Shown here piece by piece: positions 26,801 to 37,018 of a stretch of 64,000 nt of DNA. The DNA comes from Microvelia longipes (lineage: Eukaryota; Arthropoda; Insecta; Hemiptera; Veliidae): NCBI GenBank assembly GCA_018340805.1, contig JACMZG010001914.1:1844660-1908659 (forward strand), in the 5' to 3' direction. A program made the position numbers and the translations under genes. The notes below the pieces were generated by a model that saw only the letters and a program-made list of their open reading frames with translations, had not been told where the DNA came from and did no database searches. The first letter of the stretch is position 1. Each line of letters begins with the position of its first letter.

Positions 26801-29800
26801 CCTTGGTTGGATCCATTGTTTTCTTGACCAGTGATCCATTGGTAGACTCAATCTAAAGTCGATCTTGGCCTCTCATCTTAGAAGTGTCGGGGGTTTCTAT
26901 ATGTGATTTACAATGCCTAAATTAGACACTTGGTACCAAGGCTTTTGTGAAGGCGGAAGGGATCACTCACTGTTCTTGTGTCCTTTTTGTTTAGACTGAC
27001 AAGATCCTTCGCTTGGAATTTATTATTTTATTATTAAGAGCCAATCTTTGACGGGACCCTTAACTATTCATAAATAAAACTTTGCTATAGCATAGCTCTG
27101 TTTGTTGATAGCAGAAGGGTAAATGATTTTAAAGGCTCTTCTAAGTTTATTTATTAGGAAATACGTTTATTTTATCTAATTTTGTTGACAATAAACTATT
27201 TTATTGATTTATTGATAAAACATTATTACTTGATGATAATTAACATAAACACTCGTAGTTAAGGATGCATTTAATAAAAAATACAAAAATCTTGAGGTTC
27301 CTATGCAAAAACGATTTTGATGACCCTTTTGTTACAAAGTCATTGCAAATGATACCAACCTAACAGCTTTGCTGTGGATCGTGAATAGCTTTAGAGATAG
27401 CTACTATTGGTTTGAGACCCTCAGCACTCTCAGAAACCTTTTTGACAAGAGTGTCTTCCATTCCCTTATGGCTTGGCATCCATCTGATTTGTGCTTATAC
27501 TTAGTTAGATTTTGTGAAATTCTTTAATTGTATTTTATTAACAGGTTTGAATAATATAATTTCCTATTTTACTCTTAGAGCTATATTCTGGTATGGATAT
27601 CATCTATTAATGTATCGGTAATTATTTGTTAACAAGGTGTTTGCATCAGACAGTGCTTGGTATGTGACTGACGAAGCCATTCAGATCCTGGGAGGCATGG
27701 GTTTCATGAAAGCCACGGGTCTCGAGAGAGTCATGAGGGATCTCAGGATATTCAGAATATTTGAAGGAACCAACGATATCCTTAGATTATTTGTAGCTCT
27801 GACAGGTTTGCACTTTTTTTCTCTTCTTTGTGTTTTCAATACTGTTTGCTCTTGTTAATAATATTGGATAAGATTTATTTTGATTTAGGTTAAAGTTATG
27901 GAATTGAAATTATAGTGACAATTTATTATTTTATATAGCAGTGCCTAATGTTAGACTATAAGACATAGAAACTGCAAGATTCTGACCAAGAAATTAAATT
28001 AGTTGTGTGTGTAAACATTAGCTTTGCATATAATTGTAATCCCGAGTATGCAGAAATAAGTCCAGTCTGTTTTTTAATAATATAATAATAATAATATTTT
28101 TATTTATTTATTTTTTGAGATTTTACATGAAGGTTGTCACTATTATATGTTTACAGTTCTGACTGAAGTTGCAGTCATATAATACAATATTTTTATTTTA
28201 AATTCACCATCTCAGAGACTGATATAATAATAATATTTGGTATTTTTGTGAAAATGCCTATTTTTTTACTTGTGGGCTGGTTTTTAGACAGCCACTAATA
28301 TAAGAATCTTTATCATTAGCAGCTTGGTCCTATCAAATTCTCATCAGGAGTGATGCTTATGACATTTTTATGGTGAATGTTACCAACTTACGGTTTCATG
28401 CACTAATCTTTTGATTGGTAAGGAAGATTCAACTCTTGAATATTATTTTGATTTCCTCGGTGTCTAAAATAACTTATTTTCTGCTTTTTTGTATTATTTT
28501 TTTGATAGTTAGTTTTATACTTGTTGAAATAATTTGTTCAGGTATTCAGTTTGCTGGTGGTCACCTGAGGGAGTTACAGAAAGCTTTTAAGAACCCAAGT
28601 GCTCATCTCTCTATCATTCTTGAGGAGGTAAAGCAAAATTATATTTGTTCAAACTTTTGTGCCGTCAATAATTTGTGTTATTTAGAATAATATAAAAATC
28701 CCCAAATGAAGTTTTGTGTGAATCTTGTGCTTTTATTGAATGTGGTGACTTCTTTAAATGTGGTGGGTCAAATGAAATGTATTCCTGAGATAAGCTTTTC
28801 CAGTTTAGCTGTGAAAACTTATTGACATTAAAATAAAAAGTTTTGGAAAATATGAATCAAATCCCTCAACTTATGGAAAAATGTATGACATTGCCAGTGA
28901 ACTGATCAACAGGTTACTCCAAATAAAATCATTACCAAAGGTATTTCAGTTTTTTTTATTTCACTGAGAAACGTTTTTAACTGTTTCTGATGAGCTACAT
29001 TCAACAAAGAATTAAGAAAACAAATGAAACTCATCTGCCTTCTGCTAATGATTAAACATTTAGGTAATCCACTGGATCTGAGGCTACATAGTTATTTAGA
29101 AACCAAGAGATAAAACACAGTCATTGCTCCCAAACTTTTATTGTTGGTTCCTGAGGTTTCAGTCGAGAGCCATAATGTATAAATCCAGAGGAAAAACGGA
29201 GGGGTTTATACTGATGATTTATAAGGTGAAGCCAAGAGGAACCAGGTGGTTTAATCCTGGAGGTAAGCTTAGGGAGTTAAGCATAGCAAAAGTATGATAA
29301 CTGTTTGCTTTTGAGATACTTTACAAGAACTTTTCCTCTAGAGGAGAGTCAAAATACAAGTACAGTATTTACTTTGCAGCATCAAGTAATAACTCTGAAG
29401 AGTGGACTTGAGCCTCACTAGTTAATTAAGTATTAATATTTTGTTATGGATGTATTTGTTGACTGTGTTAACTAATTATTTGGTTGTTCCCATCTTTATC
29501 ACTTGGTTACTTTATGATTTTTGTGTGTTGTAGGTCACAAAGAGAGGGTTCAGAGCTGTAGGTCTGGGAGGAACTCCAAATCTATCTCACTATGTCCATC
29601 CTTCCTTACAGTCTTCAGCTGTTCTAGCTGCCAAGGTAATTTGTTTCTGCCAAAGTAATTAAAATTGTGTGTAATTAAAATAACAAATAATTTTAAAATT
29701 AAAAGTATGTGTAATTAAAATAAATAATTTTAAAATTAAAATGATGTATAATTAAAATAACAAATAATTTTAAAATCAAAATTATGTGTAATTAAAATAA

Positions 29801-31488
29801 CAAATATTTTTAAAATTAAAATTACAAATAATTTTAATTACAGCCCAATACTTACAGAATTCCTCATCAATTTTTTGAGTTAAGCGATTCAATTGGTCCT
29901 TAAACAAATCCAAGATGGTGGATCAATATACATAATTGTTTCTCTTCCCGCAGTTTTCCTGCATTTAATATTGCCATCTGTTAATATCATCTCTGGATTT
30001 CAGCAAGTCATGCCTTGACAAAATGATTTGCTGTTGTCAGTTGAATAAATTGGTTGAGGTGGTGTAAGCTAAGGAATCAAGGATCACATAGTAGGCCCAT
30101 CTGCTCTATTGGTCTTGATTTGTCCCCCCTGCCCTATTGGTCTTGCTTTGCCTCCCCCCCCCCCTATTATTAGTACCAAAACTGTTGTTGAAACTAATTA
30201 TCATTTTACTTGTTTAGTCAATCTCAGAGTTTGGTCCCGCTATCGAAGCTCAGTTAGTTAAGTTTGGCCGAGGTATCGTAGAAGAACAGTTCCTGCTCAA
30301 TAGGATAGCCCAGGCTGCCATTGATATCTATACCATGGTTGTTGTTCTATCCAGAGCTACCAACTCCCTTCAGAAGAACCTTCCTTCAGCTCAACACGAG
30401 GCTGCTATAGCACAAGTCTGGTGTGCTGAGGTAAATATCTTGAACCTGTCAATATTTCTACTTATAAAATAAATATTTAAAAAGTTTTAAATATTAAATC
30501 TTATTCATTTCTATTTATAGTTTGCAAATCCTTTGCACAAGCAAATATTAAAATACTAAAAATATTGGCAACTCCTGAGGTGTATGTATATGTATGCATG
30601 TATAAGAAATGCATAAGAAAGTAAATAAAAAGTACTTGAGAAGCATTCCAGACCGATGGTGCTATCTGCTGTTCAATGCTCTTATTTTATAGCTTGCAAT
30701 ATCTTTACTTCATATAATCTTTGGCATTTTGTTCTATTATCACAAAAGAATAACTTTAATGCAGGTACTTTCTTAACATAGAATAAATTCTGTTGTTAGA
30801 CTTAATATAAATCTTGTTCTGCCCGGGTTAAAAGTTTGTAGACTTGTGTTTGGTTGATGGTAGCTTGTATTTTCTGTATAGAATGTTAAGAAACAGCTTA
30901 ACATGTACTTTATACTTAATAGTTTTTACTTAAAAAAGTCCTATTGCTTTTGGTTAAACTACATTTAACCTAAATTTACATTGATTATATCCTAAACTGA
31001 AAGGTTTAGGGGGTTAACCATAATCATAACTAAATAATTAATTGGGTGTGTTACTATAGATCTTTTAGGTCTCGCATACTATGGACTTCTCTCCCTAAGT
31101 CCTCTTTGAGAGAGGTTGAAAAATTGCTACTTTTTTCTCTAGACTGAAACCTCCATTAAATTAATATTATATTTTTAAGTTCTAGATGGATCTTGATTGC
31201 TCAGTTAATGCATGTGTATGCATATTTTATTGCTTTTAATTAAAACATTAACTTGCTATTGTGTTTAACTTGTTACCAATGAAATGTCACTTTACTGCCT
31301 AGTTACGTAATGTACTATTTTCTTTCTTCTACATGAGATCTTATTTCTAGGCTTCTGCAAGAGTATCACAAAATCTTGGAATCCTTCCATCAGGAGATCA
31401 TCAGAAAATATTCAACAACATGGCAACAATCGCCAAGAACGTCTGCGAGAACGGTGGATTTGTTCAACAGAATCCTCTTGGACTTTAA
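14785..31488 (+). CDS. ACADVL: Very-long-chain specific acyl-CoA dehydrogenase, mitochondrial (11 exons)
   Basis: FAD enzyme that makes the first alpha,beta double bond in long acyl-CoAs, feeding mitochondrial beta-oxidation through electron transfer flavoprotein at the inner membrane. Exons: 14785-14861, 20795-20990, 22266-22484, 24319-24574, 25128-25303, 25970-26233, 27637-27805, 28542-28627, 29534-29635, 30218-30430, 31351-31488. All introns are GT-AG, the phases match, and the total is 1896 nt (631 residues plus stop), close to the 655 of the human protein. The N-terminus is basic, acid-poor and presequence-like. Acyl-CoA dehydrogenase signature 1 ([13 protein letters not shown]) is at residues 192-204. 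The catalytic base is Glu439 in IFEGTND. The C-terminal extension after about residue 455 separates VLCAD/ACAD9 from the short and medium-chain enzymes. The start ATG is preceded by an insect-like CAAA context. It converges with the cuticle gene downstream. ACAD9 is the main alternative, but the near-identity of exons 3-7 to VLCAD argues against it. Confidence 0.96.
15605..16615 (+). mobile_element. 5S-derived long repeat, copy 1 (in ACADVL intron 1)
   Basis: Starts near ACCGGAACTGGGATGTGACC, has a (TG)n patch near 15690 and a GAGAGTTGAAACTTG segment, then a decayed 5S rRNA 3' half at 16384-16437 (TTAAGCTGCTTTGAG...TATGGGTGACCACTGGGAA). Next comes GGACGAGCGAAGTGAGTC and the end GTACCCCATACCCGATTTGT. 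The same order of blocks occurs at 49975-50693 (-) and 52853-53985 (+). Confidence 0.7.
18618..18801. mobile_element. Short MITE in ACADVL intron 1
   Basis: Inverted arms of about 75 bases: GCTGTAATA...AGTTGACAGTTTGCC...TTCTATTGG on the left and CCAATAGAAT...GGCAACCTGTCAACT...TATTACAGC on the right. No coding capacity. Confidence 0.7.
19325..19402. repeat. Short tandem repeat, ACACATGGACACATA-type
   Basis: Three to four units of about 21 bases (CACACATGGACACATACAGA and close variants) in ACADVL intron 1. The rest of intron 1 (14862-20794), apart from the 5S-derived repeat and the MITE, shows nothing recognisable. Confidence 0.7.
20795..20990 (+). CDS. ACADVL: ACADVL exon 2
   Basis: Residues 26-91. 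A Lys/Pro/Ser-rich linker ends the presequence, then comes the VLCAD hallmark FMMNLFKGQ...FPYPDVLT that opens the mature protein. Acceptor TTTTGCAG, donor GAG|GTAATC, ending in phase 0. Confidence 0.95.
21202..21742 (-). mobile_element. Penelope-like retroelement 3' fragment with hammerhead-like motif (ACADVL intron 2)
   Basis: On the minus strand one open frame (21742-21485) ends [10 protein letters not shown], a tail motif common in Penelope-like and related retroelement proteins. A second (21426-21202) reads [19 protein letters not shown]. Across it lies CTGAAGA (21410-21404), a 6-bp stem with one mismatch, then GAAAC (21384-21380), the pattern of a hammerhead ribozyme core, which Penelope-like elements are known to carry. 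The fragment is GC-richer than its surroundings. No reverse transcriptase or GIY-YIG domain is present here. Confidence 0.5.
21920..22052. repeat. 21-base tandem repeat, six to seven units
   Basis: TGACTTAAAATACATTATAAC repeated head to tail with almost no variation. It has no spacers. It lies in ACADVL intron 2. Confidence 0.9.
22266..22484 (+). CDS. ACADVL: ACADVL exon 3
   Basis: Residues 92-164, the N-terminal alpha domain. It includes [12 protein letters not shown] and [20 protein letters not shown], which are very close to vertebrate VLCAD. Acceptor TTGTTAG, donor AAG|GTAAGC. The exon is exactly 73 codons. Confidence 0.96.
22902..23092. mobile_element. Short MITE in ACADVL intron 3
   Basis: Inverted arms of about 70 bases: ACTACTATAGTATGACACAT then GGCTAAAATCA on the left, and TGATTTTAGCCATGTGTC then TTACTATAGGGGTAGT on the right. 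It shares GTTGACAG and CCAAT motifs with the elements at 18618 and 25394. The remainder of intron 3 (to 24318) is AT-rich and unremarkable. Confidence 0.7.
24319..24574 (+). CDS. ACADVL: ACADVL exon 4 (signature 1, FAD/substrate site)
   Basis: Residues 165-249 plus one base. It carries acyl-CoA dehydrogenase signature 1 at residues 192-204 and the beta-domain strand [12 protein letters not shown] that contacts the flavin. Acceptor TTGTGCAG, donor ACAG|GTAAAT. Confidence 0.97.
24661..24800. repeat. Degenerate minisatellite, ACTGGATATTCCTTGG-type (ACADVL intron 4)
   Basis: Variants of GGACTGGATATTCCTTGGTG recur six or more times with drift. It creates a 74-codon open frame by repetition, not a gene. 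Confidence 0.65.
25128..25303 (+). CDS. ACADVL: ACADVL exon 5
   Basis: Residues 250-308, the beta domain, with ITAFVVERG-like (here [12 protein letters not shown]) and [13 protein letters not shown], which lines the substrate pocket. Acceptor TGCGCAG, donor AAG|GTAAAA. The first two bases complete a Gly codon split by the intron. Confidence 0.96.
25394..25548. mobile_element. Probable MITE remnant in ACADVL intron 5
   Basis: Imperfect inverted arms: GCTGTAAAATATGGAATAGA and TGGGAGAGG on the left against CCCTCTCCATCTAATTTTTA and AAATACTGTCAATTG on the right. A separate 10-bp-arm hairpin ATATAGGTGG/CCACCTATAT lies at 25870-25897. Confidence 0.4.
25970..26233 (+). CDS. ACADVL: ACADVL exon 6
   Basis: Residues 309-396, the start of the C-terminal alpha domain. 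It includes [16 protein letters not shown] and [16 protein letters not shown], whose Arg and Gln contact FAD at the dimer interface in the family. Acceptor TTGCTAG, donor AAG|GTAATT. The exon is exactly 88 codons. Confidence 0.97.
26790..27500 (-). pseudogene. Non-LTR retrotransposon remnant, RNase H and downstream region (ACADVL intron 6)
   Basis: On the minus strand around 27500-27370 the reading [13 protein letters not shown] resembles the RNase H motif W-x-P-x-H-x-G-x-E of Jockey/I/R1-type LINEs. Further along, around 27010-26930, [15 protein letters not shown] then [13 protein letters not shown] matches the conserved segment after RNase H in such elements. Stops and frameshifts interrupt both pieces, so it is dead. 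Intron 6 flanks (26234-26789) show nothing else. Confidence 0.55.
27637..27805 (+). CDS. ACADVL: ACADVL exon 7 (catalytic Glu, signature 2)
   Basis: Residues 397-452 plus one base. It contains [20 protein letters not shown] (residues 412-431), the second acyl-CoA dehydrogenase signature, and [12 protein letters not shown] with catalytic Glu439. Residue 422 is Ala where the signature pattern expects Asp, Glu or Asn and human VLCAD has Glu. The acceptor AACAAG is pyrimidine-poor, but phase and homology fix it. Confidence 0.95.
28542..28627 (+). CDS. ACADVL: ACADVL exon 8
   Basis: Residues 453-481 ([20 protein letters not shown]...). It begins the C-terminal extension, the part thought to mediate membrane association in VLCAD and the least conserved section. 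Acceptor TTGTTCAG, donor GAG|GTAAAG. Phase joins both neighbours. Confidence 0.9.
29534..29635 (+). CDS. ACADVL: ACADVL exon 9
   Basis: Residues 482-515, exactly 34 codons, with [20 protein letters not shown] corresponding to the VLCAD segment around human GLSLSGLVHPEL. Acceptor GTTGTAG, donor AAG|GTAATT. Confidence 0.93.
29655..29840. repeat. Tandem repeat of about 40-45 bases (ACADVL intron 9)
   Basis: GTGTAATTAAAATAACAAAT and AATTTTAAAATTAAAAT recur four to five times with small indels. Confidence 0.75.
30218..30430 (+). CDS. ACADVL: ACADVL exon 10
   Basis: Residues 516-586, exactly 71 codons, with [20 protein letters not shown] and [10 protein letters not shown], both typical of the VLCAD C-terminal domain. 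Acceptor TTGTTTAG, donor GAG|GTAAAT. Confidence 0.95.
31351..31488 (+). CDS. ACADVL: ACADVL exon 11 and stop
   Basis: Residues 587-631 and TAA, ending NPLGL as vertebrate VLCAD ends NPLGF. Acceptor TTTCTAG. The first AATAAA after the stop that I see is at 31978-31983; ATTAAA occurs near 31624. Either could end the transcript. Confidence 0.95.
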   Translation, partial: ASARVSQNLGILPSGDHQKIFNNMATIAKNVCENGGFVQQNPLGL

Positions 31489-33959
31489 GTCGTTTGACTC
31501 AACGTAATCATTTGCTGAGTAATGTAAAAATGCTGTTTCATTGCAACCAGGTATCTAACTGTACCTTGTGTAAGGTAACATATTTCTTCTAAAGATAAAG
31601 TGATCAAACTTTGTTTATTTTAAATTAAAGATCAACATGAAGGTAAAAATAGACCTAATTGAAAAATTTCATTAAAAAATAGAACCATTTGGAACAGTGA
31701 ACTATCTGCTAATTCTAATCCTTCTGAAATGTTTCCTTTAAAAATTTCATCCGTTACTCCTTTATTTATTTTTTTAATCTCCAAACTATTTTTGGTGTCT
31801 AATTATCATTGTTTTTATTTTAAAAAAAGTGCCCAGATTTTTTTAATTATTATTTTTTATTTCAAGTTGCATCATCTACCTTTTTACAATTTCCATCACC
31901 TTTGTATTTATTATTTATTTATGAATTAAAGTATTATGTATTACTTTTTTAAATGTTATATTAGTCGAGGGTTATATAATAAATTTGACCAAATTATTAA
32001 AATATTTAATTATTAAGATTTAATTAATAAAATCCATGACATATATTATGATGCCAAATATTTTTCTTATCAAATGCTTGTCTTTTATGTTGATTTTAAA
32101 ATATAGTCAATTTTCGGGGTTCCAACTTTTCTTTACCACTTTTAAATCATCCTCAGTTTCTCAGTGCTCGATGTCATTTATGACCTATTTTGTTGAGAAT
32201 CCCTTATACAATAATGCTCAAATTTGCTTGCTAATTTCATATTTTATTTATCCATTAGTTTTATAATGAAACTTGGTTTGTAAAGTTTCAAGTTGACCTT
32301 ATTACTGATGTCTTTAATGTTAGTTGTGAAGTCAACTGACAACTTGAACCATACGTCTTCAATATTGGGCCATTGATTTGTATTCATTTTGAAATAATCT
32401 ATTCATTCATGTGATTAAAATTAAAGAGGTCATATTTACTGCAAGTTGAACAAGCTATTGAAGAATCAGCTACTGTCTATCATTGCTGTTGGATACGAGT
32501 TTTGCCCCGCCTGCTGATAGTGGCATTAAGTGGAAACCGGTTCAGGGATATTTATGTCCTACAGCAAGTTTCGATGGTAGTTGATTCTTTGAATAATTAA
32601 ATTAATTTAAACATATTCCTCATTTATTTAATATTTTTATAAAGTAAATTATCAATATTTGGGTTAAATAATTATTGTTTGACGATGACAACCAATATTT
32701 ATCGTATTTGTAGTAAATAAATATTTACTAATTATGTACTTTTCTCATTTACAACATTTATTTATCTCCATTTTCTTTTATTAATAAATTTATATTATTT
32801 TAATATTTAAAAAAATTTTAGATTTTTTTTCTACTGGACTCAGGCCTTGTTTTTGTTTTCTTTTTGAAAAACCTCTTTCCCTATAATCCCTCCTTTACAG
32901 TGTAAATAAAGCATAAAAGAAATGTAAATAGTTTATAACAAGACGTTATTGTTCATAGAAAACATTAACTTTACTTATTATGGTTACATTGGAGATTTAT
33001 CTGGTGAAAATATTAAAATAAAATATACATAATACAAATGTTTAAGGGTTACTTTTTGTTCTTAAAAATAAATTTTTGATTAATTTTTTGTTGTTCTTTC
33101 ATTAATTTTATATTTATTTATTTTTTGCTATGAAAATATTTTATGTTTTCTATCAAACATTAAACTTCTTCAGTATTAATTATTACATTTACTGTCTGAC
33201 TTTGTAATAAGAGCAGAGTATAGTATGGTAGTAGATGACTAACAGTTCCAATGTATCCACAATGACTATAGTTTTATTTAATGGACTCATCCTTCCTTTG
33301 AATTCTATGTTTATTTCTCCTGTTTTTTTAGTTGTATTATGATTTTAATTTTGTAAAAAAATGTTAGTGGGTTTTTAATAAAAATATATATTTTTCCAAA
33401 ATTTGTTTTATTCTTGCTTAATTTATGTAGTTGTTTTATGTGCCACAGTGAAGTTGTTAATTTCTTTGTCCTTAAGATGAGTAGTAATAGGAAGTAAGTG
33501 AAGAGCAATATTAAAATTTATTAGTTGTTATTAGAATAGAAGTCTCTGAGTTTAGAAATAAGACCACCAAGGAGGTTCTTGCTGGGTCAAACCTGCTGAT
33601 ACTTAGGCTCCAAATGGCTATTTTAATTTTTTATTAGGGTTTAATATGTTTGGTCTTGTATTTTCAATATAGAGGCCTAAAAAATATAAAATAACAAGGG
33701 CAAAGAATTTAATATTGAAGTTATAACATATAATGACAATAATATGGATTTTCGGACATTGAACTGAGCCCTAAACTTGGTTCTACTCCTCTATAATATA
33801 CCAAACAGCTCTCAAGATTTTATCTGTTTAGAGATTTTTCATTTTAAACTGCAAAAATGTTCTCAGCATTCGAGGGAGGAGCTCCATATGAGCTAAAGGA
33901 CATTTTTTTCTTACAATAAAGGGTCCTTTAACTAGAAAATATTTCTAATATTTTTTTTT
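31489..33959. other. AT-rich gap between the converging ACADVL and CPR genes
   Basis: Contains the ACADVL 3' UTR at its left end (AATAAA at 31978). The rest is very AT-rich with only Phe/Ile/Leu/Tyr-rich chance frames. No further gene or recognisable element. Confidence 0.6.
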
Positions 33960-34349
33960 TACAAAATCTTTATTATACAAACACTTGGTACAAAAATACA
34001 AAATATAAAAAATATCAGTATAAAAACACACAAATAATAAAATTAATAAGTTAGGAAAGTCAATTTATGGCGTCCAATGCCAAAATTCACCTAATTATAA
34101 GTCTTAGCAATATTATGTTGTAAATTTCTTACAATATAAATTTAAGAGCAATTTATAAAATCTGTCTTGTTCGAAATTTTAATTGTAAGTAGTTTTATCG
34201 AAACTGATAAAGCTAAATTATCTTTCCGCCTAATTTAAAAACATTTGTTTTGATATATCACAAAAATAATTTGGGCATTAGATTTTTTATTAGAATCTTA
34301 ATTCCTTTCATTGTGATATTTTAGGTGAACATGCCTGAAAAATTAAATT
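33960..34349 (-). other. Probable 3' UTR and polyadenylation site of the CPR gene
   Basis: AATAAA on the minus strand at 33974-33969, about 380 bases after the stop and followed by an A/T-rich run. No coding potential. This assumes the GTAAGT at the stop codon is not used as a donor. Confidence 0.45.
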
Positions 34350-35445
34350 TTAACTTACAGCCTGCATTTCATCTTTTTCAGTAACCGGTTTGGTTGTAGT
34401 TGAACTAACCGGGTTTGAGGTTGTTAGTGGTGTAACGATTTCAACTGAGCGTATAGGTGGACGGGTTGTGGTTACTGATTTTTGGGGTATAGTCTGGATA
34501 TTTCTTTGCTGTAGTCTCGATTGGTCTGGTTTAATCAGACGTTGGATGGATTGTTCCATCTGATCTACACGTGATTGGGGTGTTTTAGGTTGTGGTGTTG
34601 TATTGGGCTTATTTAATGATTCGACAAAACGTTCAATCGGTGTTTCTTCTTGGATTAAAGGTTGGGGTACGGGTAGTAGAGGTCGCCTGGGTGTTGGAGT
34701 TGCGAGTAGCATGTGGATCAAGCTCGCTGAAGACATGGGTTGTGTATGAATGTTATCGTTAGCATCGCCGACTTCAACCATCCTTTGTTTTAGAGTCGAT
34801 ACTTTGACTCGATTTTCTTGTTTAGCCGAGTCACTGGGTATATTAACAGTCGCTGTTCCGTCTTGCCCGTTAGAATACTGCACATTATTACTATACTGTT
34901 GTACATTGGGATATTGATAACTAGCGGGAATATGAACTGCATTTGGTACAGCATTTGCTGGAATATTACCAGGATAAGGTGATGGGATCGGTGCTGGGTA
35001 CCCTGGGTATCCGTTATACCCTTCTCTATAGGGCTGAGGCTGTCTATAAACAGGTTGTCTTTGGTAGTATCTCTCTGGATAATAAGATTGTTGATAATTA
35101 GGTTGGTAAGCCAATTGTCTTGGAGAGTAAGGTGTCTGTCTTCCTAACCTATAATCTAAATATTGTATCAAATACTGCATCAATTCATCTCTTAAAGCTT
35201 CATAATCTAGGCCTCCTGAATACCTGTGGTCCACTCCGGCATAACCTGGTAATCTTTGTCTCGCTAACCTGCTGTAACCTGCTCTGTTATAGTAGTTTAT
35301 TGGAGGGTAACCCTCATCAACTCTCCCTCTTAATACGGGTAGGACTCTATTAGCTACTGGTATCATAGCAGGTACCATGGCTGCTGGATCTTCATAATCA
35401 TCTTCTTCTTCCGAAACAGGTGATACAGGGGGTCGGGGGTAATAC
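34350..35445 (-). CDS. CPR gene exon 6 (Tyr/Pro/Gln-rich and Thr/Pro-rich tail)
   Basis: Residues 302 to the end. It starts YYPRPPVSPVSEEEDDYED, then a Tyr/Gln/Pro/Arg-rich stretch (RQPVYRQPQPYREGY, GYPGYPAPIPSPYPG), then a Pro/Thr-rich C-terminus. Acceptor CTTTTTCAG. The frame closes with MQAVS and TAA at 34352-34350. A perfect donor, GCT|GTAAGT, overlaps the last codons, so splicing onto an unseen short exon is possible. An AATAAA on this strand at 33974-33969 supports ending here. Confidence 0.88.
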
Positions 35446-36635
35446 CTGAAAAAGCAATGGATTATTTTATAAATTGTTTTGTCTTGTGCTTATGAATTAT
35501 TTACTTTGAATTCTTATGAAAATATGTTTTAGTCTCCATAAATATGTAGTAAACTGAAAGTAACTTTTTAATTTTTACTAACTACCTACCTAGTGCCTAG
35601 CCTTGTTTGTACTTAATCTGCCCTGAGCTTGTTATTATCTTGGAATTCAAACGAATGTAATGAGTTTCTTTCCACTACTTAAAGTGCACAATAAGATGCT
35701 ATTTTGGCAATACAACAATTAGAAACCCCTCTTTGTTCTTTTGTGGATGTATTTTAATCCAATTCTCCTTGTTCCCTGAGAGATATTATAATCATTTTTT
35801 AAAAAAGGAGAGAGACTTAAAACATTCTCAAACAGCACCATAGGGAAGGGAGGGGGTAGGCTTCGCCCTCCCTCTTAACACCATCCATTTTAAGCTACTT
35901 ATAAAATACAGTTTTGGGAGTATATTGAAAGTCACCTTCTTGGAGGGAGATCAGGTTTGAGGCCAGATGTTTCAAGTAGTTGATTCCTGTAGATTTGCCT
36001 TGGGTCTGCCTGCTGAGCTACAGGGGATATTGGTTGTAGTCTCACTGCTCTATGTGGATATAGTCTATGACCTCCTCCTCCTCCTCCTATGCCACCAGTG
36101 TATCTGTCCACACTGTCATCTTCCACACTATCCACCTGTTGATTTATTTATTTATTTACATACTCAAGGTAACTTTCTTACAAAGTTTCTCAAAAATAAA
36201 AAAAAAAAAAATTTGGATTGTAAATTAATACTCAGAAGATATAAATAACAAACTTGATTTGAAATATCATGGTTTTATTCAATTTAGCGTCCAAAAACAC
36301 ACAGAAAACAACACCTTGCTCGAAATTTATTTTTTATTTACCAAAGTTTTGGTTTCCGGTAATTTACCATGGTTTTTTGACTTTTTTGTCAATAAGAGTA
36401 GTCGTATCGACTTTGGACCGGTTTCATTCGATTCAACGTCCCAAAAACATGTAATCCCTGAATTTTGCCGACTCAGCAAACCGGGTTTATAATGTCAAAA
36501 AAACCTGGTTTTCAATAGGGTTCGTGTTCTTCCTGAGGTTGATTTCTGTACCAAGTTTGAATAAGAAATATTAATCTGTTCGAAAAGTGTCTAGAATGCA
36601 CCACACACACACACACACACACCACATATATATAT

Positions 36636-36690
<55 letters not shown>

Positions 36691-36975
36691 AAATGAAAAC
36701 TGAAAATACTAATCGTATTTAATAAAACATTAAAGATAATAATAATAACTTACAGAGGGTGAAAACATAGGTGTTGTGGGTTTTAGAAAATTTTCGACAT
36801 ACGTCTTCGTCGGTCTATAGAGAAAGGAAGTTTCCGAGCTACTGGAAACTTGAGTAGCTCGGAAACTTCCTTTCTCTATAGACCGACGAAGACGTATGTC
36901 CAAAATTTTCTAAAACCCACAACACCTATTTTCACCCTCTGTAAGTTATTATTATTATCTTGAATGTTTTTATAT

Positions 36976-37018
<43 letters not shown>

